Below, piece by piece: positions 36,160 to 45,051 of a stretch of DNA of 64,000 nucleotides. The stretch comes from Alloalcanivorax dieselolei B5 (GTDB lineage: Bacteria; Pseudomonadota; Gammaproteobacteria; Pseudomonadales; Alcanivoracaceae). Both the position numbers and the translations under genes were made by a program. A model generated the notes under the pieces. That model had not been told where the DNA came from and searched no databases. It was given only the letters and a program-made list of their open reading frames with translations. The stretch's first letter is position 1; the number at the start of each line of letters is the position of its first letter. The stretch spans positions 992,001 through 1,056,000 of the forward strand of contig NC_018691.1 in the NCBI RefSeq assembly GCF_000300005.1, given 5' to 3'.

Positions 36160-36768
36160 CTACCGGGACGGGCCTGTCTCACCGCCGAGATAGCCGACGA
36201 TCATGTTGGTGAGCCCCTCGGCCACGTCTTCCTGCCGTAGCAACCCTTCGTCCTGGCTGACCTGACGCACCATGGTGAACAAGGTGCTGTTGGCGACGAT
36301 GAACATGCGCACCTGCAGATCCTCGATCGGGTACTTCTGGTGGTGCTTGATGAAATACAGCCGCGCCAGTTCCAGGAAGTGATCCTGTAGCACGTCCGCC
36401 ACGCGAGCCGTGGGCAGCCGGTGCCAGTTGCGGATCAGCTCCAGAAACAGCCCCTCCCGGGCGTTGAGCATGTCGAAGCCGAAACGGATGGCGCCGCCCA
36501 CCAGATCATGCAGGTTGGCGGATTCCGGCAGCGGCAGGCGTTTGAGCGCCCGCGCCACATCGTGGGCCAGTTTCTCGCCGAGGGCCTCGAACAGGGCGTC
36601 CTTGTCGCTGAAGTACTGATACAGGGAACCGACGCTGACACCGGCGCATTCGGCGATGCGCGGAGTGGTGGTGCCGTCCACGCCGTGTTTGACGATGCAC
36701 TGGGCGGTGGCGTCGATCAGGGCGTCCACCATTTGCCGGGAGCGCCGTTGTCTGGGTTGTTTGCGCAT
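36160..36768 (-). CDS. TetR/AcrR-family transcriptional regulator
   Basis: A 202-residue repressor-type protein. The N-terminal helix-turn-helix reads ALIDATAQCIVKHGVDGTTT, IAECAGVSVGSLYQYFSDKD; the remainder is an all-helical ligand domain. The start at 36768 follows GGAGGAG; an in-frame ATG ten codons upstream has no such site. It diverges from the MpaB-type oxygenase gene, and a palindrome in the gap (36810-36829) is the probable operator, implying control of itself and that gene. The inducer is unknown. Confidence 0.93.
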   Translation of the reverse strand: MRKQPRQRRSRQMVDALIDATAQCIVKHGVDGTTTPRIAECAGVSVGSLYQYFSDKDALFEALGEKLAHDVARALKRLPLPESANLHDLVGGAIRFGFDMLNAREGLFLELIRNWHRLPTARVADVLQDHFLELARLYFIKHHQKYPIEDLQVRMFIVANSTLFTMVRQVSQDEGLLRQEDVAEGLTNMIVGYLGGETGPSR

Positions 36769-36798
36769 GACGCTCCTCCAAGGCCAGGGTAAGTCCAA

Positions 36799-36829
36799 AT
36801 GCGAATTGAATGCGAATACATATTCGCAT
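36799..36829. promoter_or_regulatory. Probable TetR operator
   Basis: ATGCGAATA-CA-TATTCGCAT (36810-36829) is a perfect inverted repeat with 9-bp arms. A third half-site ATGCGAATT lies at 36799-36807, directly beside it in the same orientation. The element sits between a TetR gene and a divergent oxygenase gene, the standard setting of such operators. Confidence 0.75.
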
Positions 36830-36876
36830 TATGGTTCTGAGTAACACAAGAGGCCATCGCCCGCAGGAGATCCACC

Positions 36877-38067
36877 ATGGACGCGTCCGTTACCCCTCGC
36901 TCGGCTCCGACCCGGGCCCGCCCGTTTGCAAAGACCCAGGGGCGCACGCCGCTGTGGCTGCGATTATGGCTGGGGCGTGATATGGCGCCGAGCCGGGAGG
37001 AGTTCCAGGCCGCTCTGGACGGCCTGTGGGTAGGTGACCCGGCCATGGATGAGCTGGTGGCGTGGATGGAGGAGTATGGCCGAGGTCGCGGCCACAGGTT
37101 GTTCCAGCAGGCACTGAAGCAGGGCGTGGACAGCCTGACGGATGCCCCCGAGCCGCTGGTGCGCTTCTTCCGCCAGGTGGAAACCCGGCCGGACTGGGTG
37201 GATCCGGAGCTGCTGGAGCTGGGGGCCCGCTTCATTCATGGCACCGGAGAGGGCGCCACCTTCGTGCTCCGTGATCTGGCACTGATGGGGGGCTATCTGC
37301 TGTCCGGGTTCAATCAGTCACTGGTGCTTACCGGGGCGCTTACCGAAGGCACCGGCCGCCGGGTGGCGCGCACCGGTCACTGGTGGATCGACTGCACCGA
37401 GGTGGGTGGTCTGGAGCCGCTGGCCGCCGGCTATCGCGCCACCTTGCAGGTGCGTCTGGTGCATGCTCTGGTGCGCCGGGATCTGGATCGGCGTGAGGAT
37501 TGGGATCATGAGCGCTGGGGATTGCCGCTGAGCCAGGTGGACATGGTGGCGACCTATCTGGGCTTCTCGGTTGTCATGCTCAATGGCTTGCGCCTGCTGG
37601 GGATTCCGGTGACGCCCAGAGAGTCCCGGGCGGTCATGCACCTGTGGCGCTACGCCTGCTGGTTGATGGGCGTGCAGGAGCCGTGGCTGGTGGATACCGA
37701 AAAAGAGGGCGCGTTGCGTTTGCATCACACTTTGATGACCCAGAGCCAGCCGGACTGGACCACGCCGGAACTGGCGCGGGCGCTGGCCAGGGAACCACTG
37801 GCGCATCGCTTTTCCCGTCTTCAGAGCGTGCGCCGGCGCCTGCGCTATCACATGCATCTGAGCACCAGCCGCTATTTCCTCGGCAAGGAGAAGATGCGCC
37901 AACTCGGCCTGCCGGAACATATTCTGCCCTGGTTCCCGCTGGTGACCATTGCTCCGCGCTTCACTTATTACAGTAGCCACCGTTTCCTGCCCGGGCTGCG
38001 GGAACGGCTGCAGCAACGCGGCCGTGCCTTCCAGAGAGCGGCGGTGGGCACGTTGCGAGAAACCTGA
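36877..38067 (+). CDS. MpaB-type oxygenase (DUF2236 family)
   Basis: A 396-residue protein of the DUF2236 family, which includes MpaB-like and rubber-oxygenase (Lcp)-like haem proteins. Family features are the early RPDWVDPELLELGARF, the hydrophobic stretch MGGYLLSGFNQSLVLTGAL, a helix rich in His and Arg (VRLVHALVRRDL), and SVVMLNGLRLLGIPVTPRES, with conserved Arg and His residues that in Lcp contribute to haem binding. Members oxidatively cleave or hydroxylate hydrophobic substrates. It is divergent from, and probably regulated by, the TetR protein. Substrate cannot be read from sequence. Confidence 0.82.
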   Translation: MDASVTPRSAPTRARPFAKTQGRTPLWLRLWLGRDMAPSREEFQAALDGLWVGDPAMDELVAWMEEYGRGRGHRLFQQALKQGVDSLTDAPEPLVRFFRQVETRPDWVDPELLELGARFIHGTGEGATFVLRDLALMGGYLLSGFNQSLVLTGALTEGTGRRVARTGHWWIDCTEVGGLEPLAAGYRATLQVRLVHALVRRDLDRREDWDHERWGLPLSQVDMVATYLGFSVVMLNGLRLLGIPVTPRESRAVMHLWRYACWLMGVQEPWLVDTEKEGALRLHHTLMTQSQPDWTTPELARALAREPLAHRFSRLQSVRRRLRYHMHLSTSRYFLGKEKMRQLGLPEHILPWFPLVTIAPRFTYYSSHRFLPGLRERLQQRGRAFQRAAVGTLRET

Positions 38068-38140
38068 TCAAGGGCGTTGTCCCAATCCGACTTGACACGG
38101 CACACTGTGGCTCTTATCGGACATCAATCGGGAGAGCCGC

Positions 38141-38866
38141 ATGACAACAAGAACCTTTCTGATTACCGGTGCCAGCAAGGGCATCGGCCGTGCCCTGGCG
38201 CAGCGGCTGGCCGCCGCCGGCCATGGCGTGGTGGGCCTGGCCCGGAGCGCCGGCCAGGGTGACTTCCCTGGCACTTTGATTTCCGCGGACCTGAGCGACC
38301 GCGCCAACACCGAGCAGGTGCTGGCGGATCTGGCCAGCCGCTTTGACTTCGACGGCGTGGTCAACAATGTCGGTGCGGTGCGCCCGCAGCCGTTGGGCGA
38401 GATCGATCTGGACACCTTCGACAGCGTGCTGGCGCTGAACCTGCACCCGACCATCCAGGCCACCCAGGCGGTGTTGCCGGGGATGCGTCAGCGCGGCTGG
38501 GGGCGTGTGGTCAATATCTCCAGCCTGACCGTGCTGGGCATGCAAGGCCGCACCGCCTACGCCTCCGCCAAATCCGCCCTGGTCAACTTCACCCGCACCT
38601 GGGCCCTGGAACTGGCGAAAACCGGCATCACCGTCAACTCGGTGGCGCCCGGTCCTACGGAAACCGAGCTGTTCCGCGAAAACAACCCGCCCGGAAGTGA
38701 AGGCGAAGCGCGCTATCTGTCCGGTGTCCCCATGGACCGGTTCGGCCAGCCGGACGAAATCGCCGCCGCCATCGAGTTCCTGCTCGGCGAGCATAGTGGC
38801 TACATTACCGGCCAGACCCTGTTCGTGGACGGCGCCTCCTCGGTGGGGCGGGCGGCGTTTTCCTGA
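38141..38866 (+). CDS. Short-chain dehydrogenase/reductase
   Basis: A 241-residue Rossmann-fold oxidoreductase of the classical SDR class. It shows the nucleotide loop TGASKGIGRALAQRL, the NNVG element, the catalytic Ser in INISSLTVLG-like sequence (VVNISSLTVLG), and YASAKSALVNFTRT with Tyr and Lys. The C-terminal PDEIAAAIEFLLGEHSGYIT-type segment is typical of FabG-like enzymes. It could reduce a 3-oxoacyl or a keto/hydroxy compound; the substrate is not determined. It stands alone, 73 bp after the oxygenase gene and with GGGAGAG before the ATG; cotranscription is possible. Confidence 0.92.
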   Translation: MTTRTFLITGASKGIGRALAQRLAAAGHGVVGLARSAGQGDFPGTLISADLSDRANTEQVLADLASRFDFDGVVNNVGAVRPQPLGEIDLDTFDSVLALNLHPTIQATQAVLPGMRQRGWGRVVNISSLTVLGMQGRTAYASAKSALVNFTRTWALELAKTGITVNSVAPGPTETELFRENNPPGSEGEARYLSGVPMDRFGQPDEIAAAIEFLLGEHSGYITGQTLFVDGASSVGRAAFS

Positions 38867-38911
38867 CGATTACCGCCACGGCGTCAGCCGGGATAGGAGG
38901 CAGGAGGCCTC

Positions 38912-39676
38912 CTAGCCGAAGTTGCAGCAGCGGAAAAACTGGCTGCCTGCCATGGAGGACATGGCCTCCGGCAGCGGGAGGTTGGTGACCCGGCAAAGGC
39001 CGGCGGCATCGGAAACCACCCACTTGCGGCCCCGGCCGCTGATCATGTCGCTTTCCCGGAAGCGGGCCAGCAATCTGGAAAGTGTCTCCGGGGACATGTT
39101 CAGTTGCTTCGCCAGTACCTTGACGCTGACCGGCAGGGTCAGCCAGTGGCTTTTCTGCTCCTGGATCAGAGCGAGCAGGTACATCACCAGACGTTGGCCG
39201 GCATTGGCCACGGTCAGCTGATCAAAGCGGTTGACCGCCTGATACAACCGGCCCGACATTTGCTCAAGCAGATACAGGGCGAAGCGGGAATCATTGGCGG
39301 CCAATTCGGTCAGGCCCTCTTTGTGTAATCGGTAAAGATCACAGTCGCTCTCCGCCTGGGCGGAGAGCGGATAGACGCAGGGTTTGGAAAACATGGCGGT
39401 TTCCGCGATCAAATCCCCTTCCCCCAAGACCTGATAGACCTTGTCCTCACCGTCCAGACCGGCGCGGTAGAGACGCACGATGCCGGACGTCAGCAGGAAG
39501 AACGAACGTGCCTCGTCCCCCGACTCGAATAAATGGGCTCCACAGGGCACCGATATGGAATGCGCGCCCTTCGCGATGATCCGCAAAGCCGATGATGTCA
39601 TCCCGGAAAACAGAGCGGTTTTGTTCAGCGCTTCGATAACGGACACGACCCACCCCATCGAACTGATAAAAGTCAT
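38912..39676 (-). CDS. Crp/Fnr-family transcriptional regulator
   Basis: A 254-residue regulator if begun at 39676; an ATG at 39658 (248 residues) is equally possible, since neither has a clear ribosome site. The cyclic-nucleotide-binding-type beta roll covers about 20-135 (LFESGDEARSFFLLTSGIV, VLGEGDLIAETAMF), and the C-terminal winged helix carries LAKQLNMSPETLSRLLARFR. The four-Cys iron-sulphur cluster of FNR is absent, although the tail ends with FFRCCNFG. It diverges from the Fur-box-headed secreted-protein cluster and may be regulated by the same box. Effector unknown. Confidence 0.9.
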   Translation of the reverse strand: MTFISSMGWVVSVIEALNKTALFSGMTSSALRIIAKGAHSISVPCGAHLFESGDEARSFFLLTSGIVRLYRAGLDGEDKVYQVLGEGDLIAETAMFSKPCVYPLSAQAESDCDLYRLHKEGLTELAANDSRFALYLLEQMSGRLYQAVNRFDQLTVANAGQRLVMYLLALIQEQKSHWLTLPVSVKVLAKQLNMSPETLSRLLARFRESDMISGRGRKWVVSDAAGLCRVTNLPLPEAMSSMAGSQFFRCCNFG

Positions 39677-39683
39677 TTTTGTT

Positions 39684-39698
39684 TGAGAATCATTATCA
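39684..39698. promoter_or_regulatory. Fur box
   Basis: TGAGAAT-C-ATTATCA matches the 7-1-7 Fur consensus TGATAATNATTATCA at 13 of 14 defined positions. It lies in the gap between a Crp/Fnr-type gene and the first of three paralogous secreted-protein genes, 60 bp from the latter's start. An overlapping continuation (ATTATCAGATGATAA) would extend it to two adjoining dimers. Confidence 0.8.
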
Positions 39699-39758
39699 GA
39701 TGATAAGCGCTCCTGTATTCAGGAGCAAGGAACGACCTTTCATCATCGGAGAAATGCC

Positions 39759-40295
39759 ATGAAACCGCTTCTTAGCATTGCCACGATTCTGGGGATCTTC
39801 ACGCTGCAGCTGGGCACCGGCGCGATGGCCGGAACGCCCGGTTTGACCGGGGCTTATTACGGCGACTACCTGATCCAGGTCAGGACCACGGACGACAACA
39901 CCATTCGTGCCACCGGCGTGGCCTACTACGACTGGGACTGGGACTTCGATAACGCGGAAATGACCATCACCAACGGTCAGGTGAACGCCAGCTTTCTGGG
40001 TATCTCGGGCATTTTCAATTACGCGCTGACCGATACCAGTGCCGGGACCACCACGATTCCGTTTACCGACAACGGCGACGGTACCTATTCGTTCAATTAC
40101 AACTTCAAGGTGTTCAACCCGTTGTTTGGTAACCCCGGCAAGGATACCGAGATCACCCTGGAGATCACCGACAGCGGCGGTGTCCTGATCATCGATACCA
40201 TCGACTCCGATGGTGACGGGGTCATCGGGCACAACCTGCCTGCATCGCCGTTCCCGGCCAATCTGTCCATTGAACTGACCGGCTCCGCTTACTGA
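39759..40295 (+). CDS. Secreted protein of unrecognised fold, paralogue A
   Basis: A 178-residue exported protein; the signal peptide ends near LGTGAMAGTPGLTG. Mature sequence is beta-rich and matches the N-terminal parts of the proteins at 40361 and 45052: AGTPGLTG opening, an aromatic-acid patch (YYDWDWDFDNAEM), FTDNGDGTYSFNYNFKVFNP, GNPGKDTEITLEIT and a closing DSDGDGV with an FPAN segment. It has the shared domain only, no anchor and no long C-terminal region, and no cysteines were seen in the mature part. The Fur box upstream points to iron-responsive expression. I do not recognise a named family. Confidence 0.72.
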   Translation: MKPLLSIATILGIFTLQLGTGAMAGTPGLTGAYYGDYLIQVRTTDDNTIRATGVAYYDWDWDFDNAEMTITNGQVNASFLGISGIFNYALTDTSAGTTTIPFTDNGDGTYSFNYNFKVFNPLFGNPGKDTEITLEITDSGGVLIIDTIDSDGDGVIGHNLPASPFPANLSIELTGSAY

Positions 40296-40360
40296 AAGGG
40301 AACCGGCGAGCGCGGGCATGCGGGTGCATGCCCGCCACGGCAAACATCAGGATCGCTGCA

Positions 40361-42280
40361 ATGAAAGCCAACACCAGATTGAAAAAAGTGGCGCATTACG
40401 CCGTCGTTTTTATCGGAATACAGAGCGGTATTTGCCTGGCCGGGACCGCCGATCTCGGCGGCACCTACATCGGCCGCTATACCCTGCATATGAACAGTCC
40501 TATTACCTTGCCGGCGGAGATCCCGCGGGCTCCAATCAACCAGTTGCTGACCAGTCCGTATGACAACACTACCCAGTACAACCGGTTGGGAGGCAGCCGT
40601 TCCACGCAGTATTGGCAGTGGGACTTCGATAACAACACGGTAACCCTCGGTGGAGGATGGATATACGCCTTGCAGACGGCCTCTCCCCCGTTTCAGCTGT
40701 TCAGCCCGGACCGGGAACGAATCGATGGACAGCTCTTTCCGGAACAGACACCCGATCTTTCCGAAGTGACCGGCACCTTCGTGGACAATGGTGACGGCAC
40801 TTACACGGCGCAGTTCGCCTTGCAGATCTTCCTCGATTTCGCGGGCTACCCTCTTGGTGTGATCACCACGGATTTCGAGATACGGGAAGCCGATGATGGC
40901 ACCCTCTCGATCACTACTCTGGATGGTCCTGATGGGGACATGATTCCGGGCCGCTGGTTACCCGCCATGTTCGAAGGGCAACCCAACGCGGTGTTTCCTT
41001 TCCGCGTGTCCCCTCAATTTGAAAGCGCGGTGATGTATCCGGACGCTGGCACGGACAGCAACAGCGACGGCGTTACCGATGCCCAGGCACTGGCCTATGG
41101 CGTTACCGCTGATACCGTTCTGGACGTCGCCAGACGCGGCGACATCGTCACCATGCCGATCGATGCCGACAACGATGGCGTGCCCGACCTGATCGAAGGC
41201 GTCAAAGGCGTGGGAGACGATTCCATGGCCGCCGGTATACGGCTTCTCGACGGGCGCTTGGTGACATTGATCAACAGTAGGGGGAATCGCTTCCAACTGG
41301 GCAATGCGGTTACCGGCATCGACACCCGTTATTTTGAATCCAGCTCGGTGGGCGAGTCTTTACCCCAAGTTACCGGAGACGGCGCGGAACTGAGCTACCG
41401 TCTGGGGCAGATTCAGTTCAGCACCACCGCGAAGGACACCGATTGGGACAGATGGAACAAGGAATTCATCGAGCCGTACGCGGGGGAATATCTCTCCGCC
41501 AAGAAAGACTGGCTGTTTCGCAAGGCCGACTACGAGGCGTATCGGGACAGTCTCGGGGATGAACCGACCGAGCAACAGCGGACGCTGCTGGCCCGCAAGA
41601 AAGCACTGATGGACACCCACGCCGCCACAATGGAACAGGCCTGGCCGGCCTTCGAAGCCGGAATCAGCGCGTGGCGTACGCAGGGAACCGAACTGTTCGG
41701 CGAGATCTTCGAAACCGGCTTCGAAGAGTATCTCGACGATGCCGGCATCGTCGATTACATCAGGCTGGGCGAAGAACTGTCCGACGGTACCGTGGTTTAC
41801 CGCCTGCTTCCCGATGCTCCGCCGATGCGGCTGGAATTTACCGGGGGCATTCCGGAAGGGCTCCGGTTGTTTACCGTGCGGCGCGTTCTCAACAGCACCT
41901 CTGAGGTGATCAACGGGGAGGAGATGCTGGCGCCCACCATCTGGGCCAGCGTGGCCGCCGAAGTGCCGCTTACCCGAGTCGATGAACAGACTGTCGAGTT
42001 CACGGTTTCCACTCATATGTTCGCGCCCATTGATGAAGATCAGGACATTACCGTTTTGCCGGACGAATACCCCTACGAAGATGGCGGGCGGCTGGTCAAT
42101 CTGGTGCTTGCCACTACCGAGCCGGCCGATTCCGGCGGGGAAACGGACGGTGGTAATACCGATGACGGTGATGATGGCGGCGGAACCGATGGTGGCGGCT
42201 CCGGCTCCGGGGGCGGCGGCACCCTTCCCCTGGGATTGTTGGGCCTGATTTCGCTCTTGCTCATCCGTCGAAAGAGGTAG
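40361..42280 (+). CDS. Large secreted paralogue B with GlyGly-CTERM-type tail
   Basis: A 639-residue exported protein. The start at 40361 follows AGGA; the in-frame ATG at 40328 falls in poor context. The N-terminal domain is shared with its neighbours (LGGTYIGRYTLHM, QYWQWDFDNNTVTLGGG, FVDNGDGTYTAQFALQIF, DFEIREADDGTLSITT). Calcium-type repeats follow (DSNSDGVTD, DADNDGVPDLIEG), then a helical stretch near 370-450 and a beta region. The C-terminus has a Gly-rich linker, hydrophobic helix and basic end (GGGGTLPLGLLGLISLLLI then RRKR), the layout of rhombosortase substrates, so it is probably trimmed and placed on the surface. Role unknown; iron-linked context. Confidence 0.75.
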   Translation: MKANTRLKKVAHYAVVFIGIQSGICLAGTADLGGTYIGRYTLHMNSPITLPAEIPRAPINQLLTSPYDNTTQYNRLGGSRSTQYWQWDFDNNTVTLGGGWIYALQTASPPFQLFSPDRERIDGQLFPEQTPDLSEVTGTFVDNGDGTYTAQFALQIFLDFAGYPLGVITTDFEIREADDGTLSITTLDGPDGDMIPGRWLPAMFEGQPNAVFPFRVSPQFESAVMYPDAGTDSNSDGVTDAQALAYGVTADTVLDVARRGDIVTMPIDADNDGVPDLIEGVKGVGDDSMAAGIRLLDGRLVTLINSRGNRFQLGNAVTGIDTRYFESSSVGESLPQVTGDGAELSYRLGQIQFSTTAKDTDWDRWNKEFIEPYAGEYLSAKKDWLFRKADYEAYRDSLGDEPTEQQRTLLARKKALMDTHAATMEQAWPAFEAGISAWRTQGTELFGEIFETGFEEYLDDAGIVDYIRLGEELSDGTVVYRLLPDAPPMRLEFTGGIPEGLRLFTVRRVLNSTSEVINGEEMLAPTIWASVAAEVPLTRVDEQTVEFTVSTHMFAPIDEDQDITVLPDEYPYEDGGRLVNLVLATTEPADSGGETDGGNTDDGDDGGGTDGGGSGSGGGGTLPLGLLGLISLLLIRRKR

Positions 42281-42295
42281 GAGCGCCGACGCCTT

Positions 42296-42315
42296 GGGGC
42301 ACCTGGTGCCCCTTT
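42296..42315 (+). terminator. Probable terminator after paralogue B
   Basis: GGGGCAC-CTG-GTGCCCC followed by TTT, 15 bp after the stop. The T-run is short, so partial read-through into the CopD-like gene is possible. Confidence 0.6.
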
Positions 42316-42398
42316 CCACCATGACAAATATCATTGAGGCTCAGGGGGTTCGTGAGCAATGATTCGATTTCCTGACCGGTTAACGAGAGAGCATTCAA

Positions 42399-42839
42399 TT
42401 GGAATACGGAGTGTTGATCACCCTGCACCTGTTCTGCGCGATCCTCTTTATCGGCATCGTGGCGTTCGAGGTGATCTTTCTGGAGAACCTCCGCCGGTAT
42501 CTGCCCGCGGGCATGATGACGCTGGTGGAGGAGGGCATTCACCGAAGAGCGCGAAAGATCATGCCCTATGTGGTGGGGCTGCTCTTCCTCACCGGGATCG
42601 GGTTACTGGTGAGGGTGTATTGGGCAGGCTGGTATCCGCCATTCTCCAGTGTTTTTTCCACGCTTTTAACCGTGAAGATCGTGCTCGCGCTGAGCGTCCT
42701 GGTGCATTTCATTACCGCCATCCGGGCGGCTGGTTGCGGGAATATGAACTCCCGGCGCTTCAAGATTACCCACTACAGTGTGTTCATCCATATGGTGCTG
42801 ATTGTGGTGTTGGCCAAGGCCATGTTCTACCTGGCCTGA
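42399..42839 (+). CDS. CopD-like four-helix membrane protein
   Basis: A 146-residue inner-membrane protein with four helices (about 5-27, 52-72, 86-106 and 121-144). His residues are placed in or near helices (ITLHLFCAIL, VLVHFITAIR, ITHYSVFIHM), the pattern of CopD-type and related haem- or copper-handling membrane proteins. The start is a TTG at 42399 with GAGAGAG upstream; no nearer ATG exists. It lies between the surface paralogue B and a TonB-dependent receptor, fitting a role in handling a metal or haem brought in by that receptor, but this is inference from position. Confidence 0.65.
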   Translation: MEYGVLITLHLFCAILFIGIVAFEVIFLENLRRYLPAGMMTLVEEGIHRRARKIMPYVVGLLFLTGIGLLVRVYWAGWYPPFSSVFSTLLTVKIVLALSVLVHFITAIRAAGCGNMNSRRFKITHYSVFIHMVLIVVLAKAMFYLA

Positions 42840-42873
42840 CCGATCCGTCCTCTTCTCCGTGGGAGGTGGGGTG

Positions 42874-45003
42874 ATGATCAGGCGTTGTTTGTCGTGTTGC
42901 CTGCTCATCGCCACCACCGCTCTGGCGGCGGAGCCCAACCGCCTGGACCCGGTGACGGTCGAAGCCGGCAACGAAGCGGTACATGAAAAGCGGGAGCTGC
43001 AACGCCGGCTCGATGACGTGCCCGGCGCGACCAATCTGATCGATCCCGAAGAGAAGGAGGGCAGCCAGGCTACCCTGGCCAGGGTGCTGGATTTCGAGCC
43101 GGGGATCATCATTCAGGAGTTCTTCGGCGGCAATGATCAGCCCAGACTGAATATCCGTGGATCAGGCATTCAGGATAATCCGGTCAGCCGTGGCGTGCAG
43201 ATTCTTTATGATGGTCTGCCAATCAACCAGGCGGACGGCTCTTTCATTATCGGTTTGATCGACCCCGAGCAGACCAGCCTGGTCTCCGTATACAGAGGTG
43301 CCAATGCGCTCCGTTACGGGGGTACCACTCTGGGTGGCGCCATTGATTTCAATATGCGCACGGCGCGAAACAGTTCGTCCTCGGTCTCTCTGGAAGGGGG
43401 CTCCTGGAACACCTGGCGGGGCAGTGTCGCTCTGGCCGAGAAAGGCGAGAGATGGGATGGCTATATACGGGCCGGCTATCAGGCGTCCGACGGTTGGCGA
43501 AGCCATAGCGGTGCGCAAAGAAACACTTTCGTTGCCAACGTCGGATACCGGGGCGGGAACTGGATCAACCGGACCTACCTGAATGTGGCGGACAACCGCT
43601 TCGATATTCCCTTTCTTCTGACCAAGGAAAGAGCCTTGTCCGATCCGGATTCGGTGATGGGGGACTACGCCGATCCGGACAATAAAAGCACAGAGGATTT
43701 TCTCAACGTCCGGGTGCGCCAGCCGGAACGGGAAACCCGGCAGACCAGACTGGCCAACAAAACCACCTGGTACACGGAACGGGCTTCCCACAGCCTGGGG
43801 GTGTATGGCGAATCGATACGGGACCGGTTCAAGAATCCGGCCTGGCAAGCCAATACCGAGGCGAGCAATTTCGGTCTGGATTACGGGACGGAGGTGTTTG
43901 TTCCCAATACGGACGGAACCGAGACTCGCTATCAGGTGTTCCTGTCCGCCAACTCTGGCGCCATGCCCAGGGAATACTATCTGGTGCATCCCGACGACGG
44001 CAGTCTGGAGAGGCGCTTCGCCGATCTCGATTTGCGGGCCAGCAACGTGGTCGGAGGAGCGCAAGTCAATTATCCCCTGTCCCGACGGTGGCAGGCGGTG
44101 GCCGCGTTTCAGTATGCGTGGCACCAACGGAACGTCGATGATGAGAGAGCCCCTGGCCTGCTCGACAGCGAGCTGACCTATCGCGCTCTCAATCCAAAGC
44201 TCGGACTGATTTATTCGCCCTCCGCCGGTACGCATTACTACGCCAATGTGAGCCGGAGTTCGGAAGCACCCACCTTCTGGCAATTGGTGGATCTGGGGCC
44301 GGGGTCGGTGCCGGCATCGCCGGCGAGCCTGTATCTGATGACCAAGCCCCTCGAAATGCAAATGGCGAACACCTTTGAAGTGGGTACCCGGCGGATTGCC
44401 GGGTCGTTCGCCTGGGAAGGGGCGTACTTTTATTCGCGGGTCAAGGACGAGTTGATCGCGGAGGTGCAGAACTTCGCCATTGATGGCACCACGGTGAACT
44501 ACGACCACGACACGGTGCATCAGGGTGTTGAACTGGCGATGAGCGCCCGAAGCGGGCGTGGGCTGCTCCGCTCCGGAGACTGGTTCTCCGTGCGGGGCGT
44601 CTACAACTACAGTGATTTCCGCTTCCATGGCGGGCGGTATGACGGTAAGCGGATCGCCGGCATTCCGGTTCACCTGGTGACCGCTGAATTGGGGTACCAC
44701 TGGTCGCGGCGGCTTGGACTGACACTGTCCGCCCGTTGGCAGCCGCAAGACACCCATGTCGATCACTACAACGCGGGGCTGAAGCAGGACAGCTATCTGC
44801 TTCTTGGTGCCGCTTTGTCATACCGCCCAACGCCGTCCTGGGAGTGGTTCCTGGATCTGCGCAATCTCACCAACGAGACCTGGCAGACCGCCTATGTGGT
44901 GCGTGGACTGTCGGCGGAAGATCCCGAGTCCAGCCTGACCGCTCCGACCTTCGTGCCTGGCGCGGAATTTCACGGCTACGCCGGCGTGACCTACCGATGG
45001 TAA
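42874..45003 (+). CDS. TonB-dependent outer-membrane receptor
   Basis: A 709-residue receptor. After a signal peptide (CLSCCLLIATTALA) comes a TonB-box-like DPVTVEAG, a plug domain (about 45-155: ARVLDFEPGIIIQEFFGG, RLNIRGSGIQD, VSVYRGANALRYGGTTLGGA), and a 22-strand barrel ending with a terminal aromatic residue (YAGVTYRW). There is no STN domain, so it does not itself signal to a FecR. GGGAGGTGGG precedes the ATG at 42874. It resembles ferric-siderophore receptors generally; the Fur box upstream of the cluster supports iron or haem, but copper cannot be excluded. The TonB partner may be encoded elsewhere. Confidence 0.92.
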   Translation: MIRRCLSCCLLIATTALAAEPNRLDPVTVEAGNEAVHEKRELQRRLDDVPGATNLIDPEEKEGSQATLARVLDFEPGIIIQEFFGGNDQPRLNIRGSGIQDNPVSRGVQILYDGLPINQADGSFIIGLIDPEQTSLVSVYRGANALRYGGTTLGGAIDFNMRTARNSSSSVSLEGGSWNTWRGSVALAEKGERWDGYIRAGYQASDGWRSHSGAQRNTFVANVGYRGGNWINRTYLNVADNRFDIPFLLTKERALSDPDSVMGDYADPDNKSTEDFLNVRVRQPERETRQTRLANKTTWYTERASHSLGVYGESIRDRFKNPAWQANTEASNFGLDYGTEVFVPNTDGTETRYQVFLSANSGAMPREYYLVHPDDGSLERRFADLDLRASNVVGGAQVNYPLSRRWQAVAAFQYAWHQRNVDDERAPGLLDSELTYRALNPKLGLIYSPSAGTHYYANVSRSSEAPTFWQLVDLGPGSVPASPASLYLMTKPLEMQMANTFEVGTRRIAGSFAWEGAYFYSRVKDELIAEVQNFAIDGTTVNYDHDTVHQGVELAMSARSGRGLLRSGDWFSVRGVYNYSDFRFHGGRYDGKRIAGIPVHLVTAELGYHWSRRLGLTLSARWQPQDTHVDHYNAGLKQDSYLLLGAALSYRPTPSWEWFLDLRNLTNETWQTAYVVRGLSAEDPESSLTAPTFVPGAEFHGYAGVTYRW

Positions 45004-45051
45004 ATGGCCGGTGCGGTAGGTCCCTGATACGGAACAAGGGAGGGGGATAGT

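Noticed and set aside
42312-42340. Second Fur box before the CopD-like gene (TGACAAATATCATTG)
   Set aside because: Only about 9 of 14 defined positions match, so it is no better than AT-rich background.
43162-44766. 534-codon minus-strand frame opposite the TonB receptor
   Set aside because: Shadow of the receptor gene; no ribosome site or recognisable motif.
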